Assembly (NCBI GenBank): GCA_038373885.1
Contig: JAWZYV010012337.1
Span: 103,118 to 167,117, forward strand
Direction of reading: 5' to 3'
From: Cheiracanthium punctorium
Lineage: Eukaryota > Arthropoda > Arachnida > Araneae > Cheiracanthiidae
DNA length: 64,000 bases
Shown here: positions 44,770 to 55,960 of the stretch, in pieces
Layout: the number at the start of each line of letters is the position of its first letter
Numbering within the stretch: the first letter of the stretch is position 1
Notes under the pieces: model-generated
Told to the model about the DNA's origin: nothing
The model's database searches: none
What the model saw: the letters and a program-made list of their open reading frames with translations, nothing else
Position numbers and translations under genes: made by a program

Positions 44770-45592
44770 ATGAGCAGGTAGTGAGAGTGACGCTTGTGCT
44801 CTAAAAATAGTAAAATTAGTGATTATCTTTTTACTATACTTCTTTATCTGAAAAATTTCTTTATAAAGCTTTAATAGAAATGAACGAAAAATAATATATC
44901 TAATGGGCCCCTTTCAAGATGAGGCCCTGGACACAGCCCCGATTTGGTCATGCGATAAGACCCTTGCACATATTTTCAATAAAGTGTCCAATGTCAGATA
45001 TATCCCATTTACTTGAACCTTATATAAGACGCTGTCTTTCCTAAAATGTGCAAAGTGTTCCATATAATTATTATTATTTCTTAAATTTTTTTCGAACTGT
45101 GCATTTTTTCATAAAAGTTTATACAGTTAGTTAGGAAAGAGAAATAGGAAATTTGACTTTAACTCGATCATTTTTGAAGTTGTAATGCAAAAAAATATGA
45201 CAGTTAAAAAAGAGAGAGAGAGAGAAAGTATAATGAACTGAGTGTAGGGTAATAAAACTTTCATTTAAATTATCTCAAGCGTACGAGAAAAATAAAAATT
45301 AAAAATTCTTCGATGTTTCATTTAAAGGACTTCTTTGGTAAATTTGTTAAATGAAATATCTATATTAATCTTTGTTAGATAATAAACGTTTTTAAAGACC
45401 TTTATTTATATTCTGCATATGCGAAAAAATTCCAAGAAAAATTAAGAGCACGAATCTGAGAAAGTAACACACCTAGGATTCATGCCATCTGAGATTTTTA
45501 CCAAAAAATTCCTAGTTGTTTTTAATCTTATTAATGTAGCAAATCCAGAATATTTTGTCTCAAAGTGAAGTTGTTCATCTTTTATGGCCCAC
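44770..45592. other. Spacer with an orphan hAT-like end
   Basis: 44905-44975 (GGGCCCCTTTCAAGATGAGG ... CATGCGATAAGACCCTTG) resembles the right end of the MITE at 46707-46883. No left partner was found. A GA-rich run lies at 45211-45228. Confidence 0.4.
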
Positions 45593-45600
45593 TAAAAAAG

Positions 45601-46064
45601 CAGACCCGTAGCCAGATTTTCTATTCAGAAAGGCACCCTCTTTTTTCAGGGGGGGGCACCCTAACTTAAGTGGGGTGGCATCCTATATTTTTTTGAATGA
45701 TAACATTTTTATCTATATTTCTCTTCATTAAATAATAGCATAAGTTTATAATTAAATAAATTCTGAAAAGTCCAAACGGCTTCCAAGAAGTAAAATTTCC
45801 TTGGCTTAAACAGAATGGATTTAAAGTTGTTATCTTTGGATCATATTTGGAAGATGAGAACACAAAACAAAAATGACAGAGTATTACAAAGAAAAACTGT
45901 GTATATATAAAACTTTGATATATAAAACTTTGATATAAAACTTTGATAACTTTACCTTATATACAAAAATTTTTCAAAGCATCTGCATTAAACTTTTTTT
46001 ATGTGAAATTTTCTAGGGGGGGTGGGGCTGAGCCCCACCTGGCACCCCTTTAGCTACGGGCCTG
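45601..46064. mobile_element. hAT-like non-autonomous transposon (464 bp) with 8-bp duplication
   Basis: Left end CAGACCCGTAGCCAGA and right end in complement CAGGCCCGTAGCTAAA; the outer 12 bases match at 11. TAAAAAAG flanks both sides (45593-45600 and 46065-46072). An 8-bp duplication with CAG... ends is characteristic of hAT. G/C-rich subterminal motifs (GGGGGGGCACCC on the left; GGGGTGGGGCTGAGCCCCAC on the right) are also partly inverted. No transposase is present. Confidence 0.85.
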
Positions 46065-46706
46065 TAAAAAAGTCCGTGCAGCACACAAAAGTGGGCGTTT
46101 TTCTCAGACATAGAAAATGCTGTGGTCAAAAACTCTTTGGGGGACAACTTGCCATGATATTTATTTCACATCTATAATGTTAGACGATAGAACTTCCTGA
46201 AATATATGAGAAATCTGTGGCAGGTTATAGACGTAAAGTTACTGAAGGTCACAAAAACACACATTTTCTTTTCTTTTCTTTCCTTTTCTGTTCTTTTCTT
46301 TTTTTTTTTTTTTTTTGTTGTCATTTTTAAGGCTTAACCATAGCTTGCACCTTCAAGTTGCTAGAGAGAGGAGTCCTTTGAAAGACATGTATTGGAACTT
46401 ATAAAAAAATGCATGTATAGTTTACGCAAGTTGAATGCGCTTTTAGATTTATAAGACCAAAATCTGAAAATTTTCGATTTTGACTGAAATTTGAAGTTTC
46501 ATAAACTCTTGCGGCAGAAGTTTATTGAAAGTAATTCTTTTGGATCGTTTTTATGTAAATATATTGTATTATTTGAATGCTCAGCGCTTATACCAAGTTT
46601 TACGCGCAAGATTAGGACCCACTGGCGCATTGACTTAAATTGAATTTAATTCAATTTAAATTATCTATATTTAATAATTTTAGCGACTTAAATTGCTAAA
46701 TTTAAG
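46065..46706. other. Spacer with T/C-rich tract
   Basis: A pyrimidine tract occupies 46265-46316. No gene was recognised. Confidence 0.5.
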
Positions 46707-46883
46707 CAGGGCCTGATTATGACCAACAGGGGCCCCGGACATTGAGGAATTTTGGAAGCCCCCATCCATGAATTTTTTTTTATTTTTCAAAAAATTTTGA
46801 TATAAAAGAAGACTATTTCTGAACATTTGAAATTGGGGGCCCTTTACAAAGTCCCGATTTTCCCATGCGATAATAAGGCTCTG
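46707..46883. mobile_element. Short hAT-like MITE (177 bp)
   Basis: CAGGGCCTGATTATG on the left pairs with CAGAGCCTTATTATC (right, complement). The flanks AATTTAAG and AATTTTAG match at 7 of 8. GGGGCCCC-type motifs lie just inside both ends. Confidence 0.65.
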
Positions 46884-47963
46884 AATTTTAGTATTTTTGG
46901 GGAAACGGGTGGATTTTCAAAATTTTAAGGTCGCCTACGTCTTCTCTCTATCATTTTGCGCATCTTTATGCAGTTAGAGGGAGTAATTAAAAGCGAAGCG
47001 CTGTTAATTTGTCAACGGTAATGGTTAAAAAAACATCAGTACAAATTTTTGTCAATTTTAAATGTATGATGTACAACTGGCGCCATTCCCACATGTAATC
47101 CAAAAAAAAAATCCTTCGGAATTGGACCACTGAAATGCTTAATCCGCTCTTATATTAAACGAGGAATGTTTGTGTGTGTGTGTGTATGGCCGAACGATCT
47201 CGAAAACTGCTCTAAGGATTCTTTTTAAATTTCGTACCTGGGGGTTTTTTGGGCCCCTGAAACGATTGAGCTAGGTCAATTGATTGAAAAATCTCTAAAA
47301 CGCTCAAAATTTAAAATTTAAAATTTTTGGACGGTAGCGCCATCTATTGAGCGTTTGAAAAACACACTTGATGCAATCTTCCTAAAAGGGACGCTCAAAT
47401 AAGTTTGGGGCGGATTAAAAAATACACGCCATCGATATATAATAGTAAAAATTAATTTCGCAAAGAAATAGAATAAATGGAACTTGATATTCAGTACACA
47501 AACAAATAAATATTTTAGAAACTAGATATATTACACCATTCAGCTACATAAATTTGTTTAGAATTAAAAAGTTATTTTTATTTCAAAATGTCGTCTTGGC
47601 AACCAGCGAAAGAAAAAGAAAAAAGAGTCTTCGTTGCCATCCCCGCAAGCACCTTGATGTAATATACGTAAATAATTTAATTATTCTTAATTCATAGTTA
47701 TTAATACAAAACTATTCGTAAATCTTATGTGAAAAATTGCCTGAATTTATTACAATTATCCTTTTGTAACTAACGTAAAGCTAAATAAATTTTCGCGTAT
47801 ATACTAAAACAATAAATATTTTTCATGTATTTTATTGATCCATATGATGCGAATTTCAAAAGTGCATAAAAGTTTCAGCTTAGCCCAATAATTTAAATGA
47901 AAATGACACCCTTTTCAGTCATTCACAGTAAGAAAAAAGATCCTGTGACGTAACATGAAAATT

Positions 47964-48000
<37 letters not shown>

Positions 48001-48079
48001 ACGGCACTAGGTCGAATTCTATTTTAACTGCCTTATTCCGCCAAGTTGACGATAAATATTTAAATGTAGTTACCCTGAC

Positions 48080-48113
<34 letters not shown>

Positions 48114-48287
48114 GGGTCAACCGTTTATAATGAAACGATGTTCGAAACTCCGATGAAAAAATGATACGATCGATTCCTAAATTGGGCTCGCAGCCGATAT
48201 TCAAATTAATTTTGCAGATGATCAGCCATCAGTTTAGTTTTCATTCACTGCAGTTGATGATTTCAACTCATTTATTTTATCATCGTA
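46884..48287. other. Spacer with a Helitron-like 5' region and paired T-runs
   Basis: TCTTATATTAAACGAGGAATG at 47148 followed by (GT)n and CGAACGATCTCGAAAACTGC looks like a Helitron left end on the plus strand; no right end was found. T-runs of about 37 and 30 lie at 47965-47998 and 48081-48111; the frame 47955-48164 comes from them. Confidence 0.4.
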
Positions 48288-48500
48288 TGGACAACCTTTT
48301 AAAAGTTGCGGGCAGAACTTTACGATAGTGGCCTACTGGGCCTGACTTCAGGATGTTAGCGAAATCGCGGGCCGTATAATTCGGATTTATATGGAAGTTT
48401 GAATGTTTTATATAGGTTTTATACAGGGTTTTGACTTGTTCTGAGGGCTGGTCCAAAAGCCATGGCGGGCCCCATCCGGCCGCAGGCTGGGAGTTGTCCA
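48288..48500. mobile_element. MITE with TGGACAAC inverted ends and TA flanks
   Basis: TA|TGGACAACC at the left and GTTGTCCA|TA at the right. The interior is GC-rich compared with its surroundings (GGCGGGCCCCATCCGGCCGC near the right end). A 73-residue minus frame covers the element but shows no known motif. TA flanks suggest a Tc1/mariner-type element, though the ends are short. Confidence 0.5.
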
Positions 48501-48502
48501 TA

Positions 48503-49004
48503 TGTGGAAGCAGTAAATTGGGAGGCTGAAATCTGGTTACTAAGATTTTTTCTAATAAATTTTCAATTCTTATTTAGACGTGGATTAGACTGTGTTGTTT
48601 TGTGTTGTGTACTATCACTAAACTAAAGGATAAAGCCCTTTGTGGAGACAATTACAGCGGGCGATAGAATGTCTACACTCAGAATATTTAATATTTACCC
48701 ACTTAAAATCAAATAACTTCATATTCAATTTTTATTATACATCGAAATTCGAATTGTATAATCTGCAGAGACATTTCGTATTCGAAACATTTCGTTTTGT
48801 ATCAACATCCTCTCCTATATCCATGCTTAATGCGTAGAAAACCGTTTTATTTTTGAAAAAAAGTTAAACTGAGTAGTAATTTAGAAAAGCTATCTTAAGC
48901 GAATTGGAATCGTAATTTTTCCTCCAAAGCCTGATAACCGTGACTTCAATGTACCGTCAATGTCACTTGCAATAGATAATTCTTACACTCAAATGATTAG
49001 CTTT
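48503..49004. other. AT-rich spacer
   Basis: No gene or repeat terminus recognised. Confidence 0.45.
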
Positions 49005-49006
49005 TT

Positions 49007-50873
49007 ACTTCCTTGTACGTAGTATAAGGAAGTAATGTGATCCCGAAAAATTTTGGGGGCCAAATTTCGACGAAATATCCGATTTTGACTACCTCTAAAT
49101 TTAATTTTAAGAATTTTTTCGATGCATCTCATCGTAGGCTAGCATGCACGATCATATTAACGCATCTGCAACTCATTTTGACCAGCGGCGAGTTTATTGT
49201 GGTCAGTTTTTCCATGCCGTCTGTACGTACGTACGTACGTATGTATGTAACTCGCATATCTCAAAAACTATGGGTCGTAGAATGTTGAGATTTGAATTTA
49301 GGATTGTTCTATGATCTAGTTGTGCACCTCCCCTTTTGGTCGCAATCGAATGAATAGTTTATGTACAGGACCGCACAAAAGATTCGAAATACATTACGCT
49401 CTATGGGCCGAAATTCATTAAACTCGCATATCTCAAAAACTATTAGGCGTAGAATGTCGAAACTTCATATTTTGGATAGTTGTAACATCTAGTTGTGCAC
49501 CTCCCCTTTTGGTTCCATTCAATTGGATAGTTTATCTACAGCGCCGCCCAAAACATTCGAAATATATTACGCTCAATGGGCCGAAATTCATTAAACTCGC
49601 ATATCTCAAAAACTATGAGGCGTAGAATGTTGAAACTTTATATTTAGGATTGTTGTAACATCTAGTTGTGCACCTCCCCTTTCGGTTCCATTCTACTGGA
49701 TAGTTTATCTACAGAACCGCCTAAAAGATTCGAAATACATTACGCTCTATGGGCCGAAATTCATCAAAGCGTTTTTTAGAGGTATTGGGCTATTTCAAAC
49801 GACTCAGAAGTGATATATGCTGTAAAGAGTTAGAAAATGAATTTCTCCATTAAAAAAAGTGTCTTTATCATTTACAGTTCTGCTACAGGAGCACTCAAAA
49901 GATTTCCAATACATTACGGTCAATGGCAATTTTAGGAGATTCATCCATTTCAAGCACAATACCGTCGTACCACATAAGTTAGGTAATGGTCCGACCACGG
50001 TCACGTGCCTCCCTCAAGAACTATGCCAAAAGTCGCCAAGCTTGGCGACTTTTTTGTGTACGTGTGTGCATATTTAACTCTCATATCTCAAAAACTATTA
50101 TGAAATTTCATATATAAGATTGTCGTAACATCTAGTTGTGCATCTCGATTTTTGGTTAAAATCTACTGGAGAGTTTATTTACAGGACCACCGTAAAGAAT
50201 TTCAGTACTTTAATGTCTAAGGACGTCTTCAATATAATACAATTGTAGACAGTCATTGTTTGGTACATGCCCAAAATCTCGCCATTTGTCATCGTTCTTG
50301 GCGAGTTTTGGCGAAATATCGCCAAATTCGGCGATAATCTGTCATTGTTGGTCCATGCTTAATATCTCGCCAAATGTCGTCGACATTGACGAGTTTCGCC
50401 GAAATATCGCCAAATTTGGCGCCAAAAATTATTTCGTATTTTGTATAACTCTAAAACTTTAACCCGTAGAATTTTGAACTTTTGTATTTAGAACTATATT
50501 ATAATATCTAACGGTTTTCAATATCTTTTTTGACAGCAATCGACTGGGAATTTATTTACAGGGTGAGCCAAATGACTTTAAATATATTAAGGTGTATGGA
50601 TGCATTCAATTAATTGAAAGTCTGTGGTCAATGACTACTTTGGCTATCCCCAAAATCTGGCAAACTATTTCAAGTTTGTCGGCTTTTGGTGAAATATCGC
50701 CAAATAAAGTGTCAGAAAAAAATCTTTCAAATTGAACTCAGCTTGGCGATATCGAAATATTTGGCTAGAAATCGCTATATCTTACTATTATTGATATTTT
50801 ATATCTTTCAAACAAATAAGTTTAGAGGAAGTGCGTAAAAAACATTTTTGATTTAATAGACGTGCAAGGAAGT
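49007..50873. mobile_element. Repeat element starting with a hairpin, with internal tandem units (unclassified)
   Basis: Left end ACTTCCTTGTACGT and right end in complement ACTTCCTTGCACGT are inverted (13/14). The left end folds: TTACTTCCTT (49005-49014) and AAGGAAGTAA (49026-49035) pair perfectly. A (CGTA/TGTA)n tract (49224-49251) follows. Then come about five degenerate ~175-bp units with CTCGCATATCTCAAAAACTA, GTAACATCTAGTTGTGCACC and GAAATACATTACGCTCTATG. A GGCGA/TCGCC palindrome cluster lies at 50030-50430. It has no transposase. A similar hairpin opens the element at 52901. Confidence 0.6.
49249..50230 (+). repeat. ~175-bp degenerate tandem units
   Basis: Units begin at CTCGCATATCTCAAAAACTA near 49252, 49424 and 49598, with a diverged one near 50080 (CTCATATCTCAAAAACTATT) and a trace near 50440. 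Each contains a CACCTCCCCTTTTGGT-like block. Confidence 0.75.
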
Positions 50874-50924
50874 CATGTGTTGGACACATCAGATTTTTTT
50901 ATTCTCTTAAATGAAATAGAGCTA

Positions 50925-51017
50925 AAAATAAAAAATAAAAACGCTTAAAAATCAGGGAACGGGCGGATTATCAGATCTTTTCTTTCTTTATTTTTCTTTA
51001 TTTTTTTTTTCTTTTTC

Positions 51018-51048
<31 letters not shown>

Positions 51049-51205
51049 TAATTATGATAATTTTCAGGCTGATCGCACCAACGAACCGTGTAAATTTTAA
51101 GTTATTAGACAATACATTTTTAATCTGTTTGGATGGTAAAAGTTTTATTTTGAGTGGTTGAACTCGAATTGTGCAAGAGTCTAGGATCAGCGTAACTATA
51201 TAGGA
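50925..51205 (+). repeat. Dispersed repeat, copy 1
   Basis: Matches 58170-58440 in order: CGCTTAAAAATCAGGGAACG, TACATAATTATGATAATTTT, GCTGATCGCAC, TTTTTAATCTGTTTGGAT, GGTAAAAGTTTT and ATCAGCGTAACTATATA. A T-run of about 45 at 51001-51045 interrupts this copy. Confidence 0.6.
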
Positions 51206-51589
51206 GCGATGTATTTTTGATTTATTCGAAGTTAGAAGTCCATTTTCTTCAGTCCATCCGTTTGTTCTATTATGTCAACGTTTAAGTAGTTGTTAGGGTT
51301 ATTATAAAAGAATATTTTTTATCTATTCTGTTTTTGATTTCGTGATTTCGAAGTGTCCTTTTATACTAATAATTTAAATTGCGTTACACTTTTTATTTTC
51401 TTAAGCGCGAGTTTATAAAATAAAATTATGTTTAAAGCATATTTATGTAAGATTATACTTTTATGGCATCTATATTTATGTATCTATAAGATTGAATTTA
51501 CGTTTGTAGAATTTGTTTATGCATGATGTATTTTCTTTGAATTAGAAAAAAATAAGTATTTTATGTTTGAATTGAAGCACTATAGAGAA

Positions 51590-52480
51590 ATTTAAATCTG
51601 TGAACGTGCAGTTCAAACGCAAGCAGATGAAACATATGATTAGTATTTGGAAGGAGAACGACATGGAACAGCTAGACGTCGACAAATACTTCGGGTAAAC
51701 AGTCTAAGTATCTACAAAGCTGCCACAAATATGGGTACTTATTATCATAGTTTAAAACTTTTTAACATGGATTGCATTCACCCTGGAGCTTTGCATTTTT
51801 CTGAAGAGTAAAAACAAAAATTAACCGAAACCATTTTGGGGACTGTAAGATTGATGTAGGACATTCCGAATTTCCTAATGAATTGGTGTGGTTGTTTCTT
51901 CGATGTCACCCACATTTCAAAGAATTCGAAATTTGAAAGCATACTTTACAATGGCTTTGTTCACAGTATATGATGAGTGAAACTATTAACGATTTTGGTG
52001 TGTACTGCTACGTTGCGAACAGTGTATAACAGACTTGATGAATTTTTTTTATAAACTCATTCATCTGACAGTTCAAACAACTCAAATTCTTGATGCTGAA
52101 TTTGAACGTCCTCAATATGGACAGATATATTTCTGAAGTAATGAAGACGCTGTTAGTGAATGCATCGCCCAAGATCTTCGCTGATACCCTCGTTGATCTG
52201 CTACTGAAGGAAAGGAGGCACCTTACGTTAAACTACTTTTTCCTGAACTCTGATGGCACCGACCATCGAATATTTAGCATCCCTCTTCAAAACAAAGTAT
52301 ATGCCATTGTAACATTGAATGCCGACCAAAGTTTACCTGATAATGTATGAGTGATCCGACAGCGATGAAAATCTTTGGCAACCATGAAGATTCTTGATAC
52401 GTGCCAAGGCATTTACGTATTCATTATTTTACACTTAAGGAGCCTTTAGATTCTGAGCATGGCTCGGTAACCTGGTATAT
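51590..52480 (+). pseudogene. Autonomous Helitron protein, N-terminal remnant (Helitron_like_N region)
   Basis: Decayed over several frames, family-like pieces occur in order. First, an Arg/Glu-rich stretch (QADET, then RRRQI). Second, MDCIHPGALHFSEE (51768-51809), matching the C-x-H-C-GALH block. Third, FPNELVWLFL and a FKEF..LKAYFTMALFT segment (51870-51965). Fourth, AEFERPQYGQIYF (about 52095-52132). Fifth, GTDHRIFSIPLQNKVYAIVT and LNADQSLPDN (52255-52345), then traces of AFTY.LFY to about 52430. In Helitrons this region precedes the Rep and helicase domains, which are absent here. The frame 52090-52350 gives one piece. Confidence 0.65.
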
Positions 52481-52484
52481 ATAT

Positions 52485-52830
52485 TAATCCTTATATCAAT
52501 GCTTTATTTAGGCGAAAACAATTTATTCGTTTTAATATTCTTAAAAGAAGTTTAATAATTTCGAGAAGCTGTTTCAAACGATTTAAAATCGCAAAAATTT
52601 GCAAACCTATTTAGATTATGACATATAATTTGTTAGAGTTAACCTTTTAACTCATTTGGAACGCTTTCCTTCTTAGAAAAGTCTGCATTTTAAATTAAGC
52701 CTTTCTGCTTAATAATTTGATTTTTTTTTTTTTTTTTTTAATAGCCGAATACTGACAACTTAGCAGTACGGGACTGATTTATAGCTATTATGCCAGACAT
52801 GGGGATCGTCGAGAATCATTTTTTCCCTAC
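52485..52830. other. AT-rich spacer
   Basis: Contains a T-run at 52722-52739; nothing else recognised. Confidence 0.45.
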
Positions 52831-52900
52831 AATTTACACTCTTAAAAAAAACCAGTTGATTACCAAGAAATCTCTAGGAAACAATGATTCCATTACTTGT

Positions 52901-53024
52901 TACTTTCCTTACATGTACCATGTAAGGAAAGTATTGTAATCATGAAAATATTTGACTTCGAGACTTTCATGTATTTACACGTTTTGGGGTCTTCTGTATT
53001 CATTTATGCTGTTTTATGTATGTA

Positions 53025-53060
<36 letters not shown>

Positions 53061-53660
53061 AGTGAACACGATAGCTCCTAAACGGATCATTCGATTGAGC
53101 TCAAATTGGACATACATGTTATAAACCACCGTCGCAAGACCGGTATTGATTTTGGTGTGTATAGGACTTATAGTTTTCCTACAGAGCTACGACAAAGATT
53201 TCTTTGACATTCATTATTATTGTTTTGTTAACAAAATTTTAGATTTTTGGGGGGGACCCCCTGGTCCCCCCCGGGTACGGCCTGGGGGTTACACAAATAC
53301 TTAGGTAGTATATGGGGAGAATATATACTTACCATAATATATACTTACCTACGAATATATACTTACCTACCTTGGGGAGAACCTTACCTTACCTTACTTG
53401 GTGAAACCTTACCACCTTACCTTACCTTACCACCTTACCTTACTTGGGGAGAATATATACTTACCTACGTAAGTATATATACTCCCCATATATACTTACG
53501 TAGTATATGGGGAGAAAGTCTTGAAAGTATGCTAGCGTTTAAATGGTGCATTCGATTGAGTTTCAATTTGGTATATATGTTTGAATTATTCATCGATTAA
53601 AATTTATTTAAATGCTTGGTAATGATCTAATCGTAAGTCTTCGGAAAGTTGAGTGGAGGC
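52901..53660 (+). mobile_element. Second hairpin-started element (unclassified), nested
   Basis: Opens with a perfect 15-bp palindrome, TACTTTCCTTACATG / CATGTAAGGAAAGTA with a 3-base loop (52901-52933). Then comes TTGTAATCATGAAAA, a (TGTA/TG)n tract at 53017-53058 and two copies of an ATTCGATTGAG-containing unit (about 53080-53130 and 53545-53590). The design parallels 49007-50873. The right border is uncertain. Confidence 0.55.
53247..53520. repeat. Locally scrambled TTACC / GGGGAGAATATATAC repeats
   Basis: Short direct and inverted copies of TATATGGGGAGAATATATAC, TACTTACCTACG and CCTTACCTTACC alternate over about 270 bases, next to a G/C-run pair GGGGGGACCCCC. The 117-residue frame over it is repetitive and not a gene. 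Confidence 0.7.
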
Positions 53661-53830
53661 ACTCCAGATTTTTTTAGTATGATGCCATAACTTTTCTTAG
53701 TATTACTACTAAATAAACCCATGTTTGCCAATTGATTTACATGACTTTATTTAGCAGCAATACTAAGAAAAGTTATAGCATCTTTGTTTCAAAGAGATTT
53801 CTTAGTAATCCACAAAATTTTTTTAGTGTA

Positions 53831-55735
53831 GGGCATCACCCAAAAGGATGTTATTTTCGGATCCGCAACTCTCGTCCGTATACCAGCCAATATCGGGGCC
53901 TTCGCTATTAGTAACGGGCCTGCGCGTGTATTTCGGTGAGTCATCCAAAGAGGCCTAGGGATGCTCGCGTCTTCCCGTATACATCAAGCAATTTTTAAGC
54001 TTTCCGATGCTTTGAAACGTTATTAAATGTAGTTTTAAGTAGTGATTGTGTTACTAATTCAAGTACGAACTCATTAACAGTTTCTTTACTATGATACACG
54101 CGGACATTAAAGTAAATAGATGCATGTAATTTGAAGGAAAAACAAAGTAATGCTCACTCTCATGATTCATTATTTTAGCTTGAATTTTAATCTACATGAA
54201 AAAATTAAGCTGACTTTCAGTATACATTAAAGTAAACGAATACACAAATGATACAGACATTTTTATGTATTTCTTTATACTGAATGTTTAAGTTTCACAT
54301 TTTCAAAGCAGTTACAACCATTATTACTTTTAAAATAAATTTAACTAGTAGTTATTAAATTTTCATTTATTAAATATTTTTCGGTTAATATGTTAACAAA
54401 ATATATGACGAGGAGCTGAAATAGAATTTAAAATATTTGATATTTACAATTCACGTATACAAAATTTAAGTACTGATATACTATTTAATTTTTAATCTTT
54501 TGTAAGGCGTAGGTATCAGAAGAATGTTTGCTATAATTATAAGTACAACCTGTGCACTGCAAGTCCTTGGTATTTACATGAAAAATAATGTAAACTAATT
54601 TAACGAGAAACATTTAGAATGAATTACAAAATAAAGGGTGTTCCATAAATTGTAGTACGAACTTAAAGGGGAGATAATATATCAAAAGGATTAAGAATAA
54701 ACTAACAGTGTATGATAAAACACGTTTGTTAACTGTTTTTATTTTGGTTAGTTAAAATGAGTTTATTTATCGAAAATTTTACCATTCGAAATGAAAATGA
54801 TTTATAATTTTCAGTGTTAGTTCCATATACTTTTTCTTCCCCAAAGAAAAATTACAAATTTTAGAAAACCATACTAGGAAATACCACTAATATTCCAAAC
54901 CTTTTTTTAAAGTTATTATTAACTGGCGATTGAAAACAAATGTTTTCGTCCCTGCATTGCTGTATATTAGGGTTATAGCTTTAAAAAAAGAAAAAAAAAC
55001 CTGCTCCACGGACTTTGAATACAAATTAAGATAAACTAACAGCTCTAGGACTTGAAAAATTTCAAGATCCCTTTTCACAAGTTGCGCTAAACACTGTAGT
55101 AAACTAAAAACAAACGATCTCTGAATTAATTACTTTTTATTATAGCCATTATCTAAATGGAACTTTGAATTTGAGTATGATGAACGCTTATACAAAATAT
55201 TAACTTCAATTTAAGTTTCTACATAAACATGTGCAAAAATTAATAACATATTTTACAGTACTTCTGCACTGAAACCAATATCACACATTTAGTTGCATTT
55301 ATAATAAATGATAAATGACATTTTCATCTGAAAGATTTAAACAGATAAGAATGTCTAACTAGTATTACAACGTACGCTTATTTACTAGAATAATAAACTA
55401 CCCAAGTTAAACGATTTCAGATTAAAATGATTTATAAATAACACATGAATATTAATTCACAAAACATGCTTTATATTTTATAAATTTGTAGAATTTCTAA
55501 ATACAAGTGTACACTTACCTTTACATTCAGAACTTAAAGTTCGAATTCTATGATTGAATTCGTTGATTTATTTCCATAAAAAAAAGCGCAATCTTCAAAA
55601 AATTATTACCTACATCTAAAACACCTTGTCATTAAATCATTATGACAAAACTATAACAAAATTGTTTTTTAATTATAAAATAAATTAACGTTTATAATCC
55701 CAAATCGCATACAATCGAACAGCGCAAATGTAAAT
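53831..55735. other. AT-rich spacer, no gene seen
   Basis: 53840-53990 is GC-richer (CGGGGCCTTCGC, ACGGGCCTGCGCGTG) without a recognised identity. AGGGTGTTCCATAAATTGTA at 54637 resembles the end of a DNA transposon but no partner was found. The rest is AT-rich; the 63-residue minus frame at 54887-55078 has no motif. Confidence 0.45.
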
Positions 55736-55739
55736 ATTA

Positions 55740-55960
55740 GGCCTCAATGTTTCACTCATTTCTTCCGGTGGCAACGAAGAAGCAGGCCCGGTTGCTAATA
55801 ACGACGGCCCCGCCTATATACAGCTAGAGGAGCTGCGGACCCACAGATTTATCGTTCTAGTTTGCGCCATGTACATATAGCGGTTTTTGATCAGCCGAGA
55901 TGTGAAAACGAATCCTTTCACTTTCTGCACACCAGGTTATTACAACTCCTTAAAAATTTA
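55740..55960 (+). promoter_or_regulatory. GC-rich, promoter-like island (candidate)
   Basis: In very AT-rich surroundings this stretch has GGTGGCAACGAAG, GGCCCGGTTGC, GACGGCCCCGCC, then CTATATACAG (TATA-like, 55813-55822) followed by GC-rich sequence. GGCAAC and GGTTGC are inverted, as in X-box-like sites. No downstream coding was identified, so this could also be a repeat fragment. Confidence 0.3.

Larger units (their letters stand above)
52835..53830. mobile_element. MITE with ~60-bp inverted ends, split by a nested hairpin element
   Basis: TACACTCTTAAAAAAAACC...GATTACCAAGAAATCTCTAG (left, 52835-52878) matches the complement of the right end, TACACTAAAAAAATTTTGTG...GATTACTAAGAAATCTCTTT (53783-53830). 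Inside the right half GATGCCATAACTTTTCTTAG and CTAAGAAAAGTTATAGCATC form a second inverted repeat (53681-53784). The left arm breaks off at 52900, where the hairpin element begins. Confidence 0.6.

Noticed and set aside
47955..48164. Short protein with poly-Phe
   Set aside because: Derives from two long T-runs.
53290..53460. Telomere-like repeat
   Set aside because: The units are CCTTACC-type and irregular, not the arthropod CCTAA/TTAGG repeat.
53247..53600. 117-residue repetitive protein (WGEYILT units)
   Set aside because: Product of short scrambled DNA repeats, not a coherent gene.
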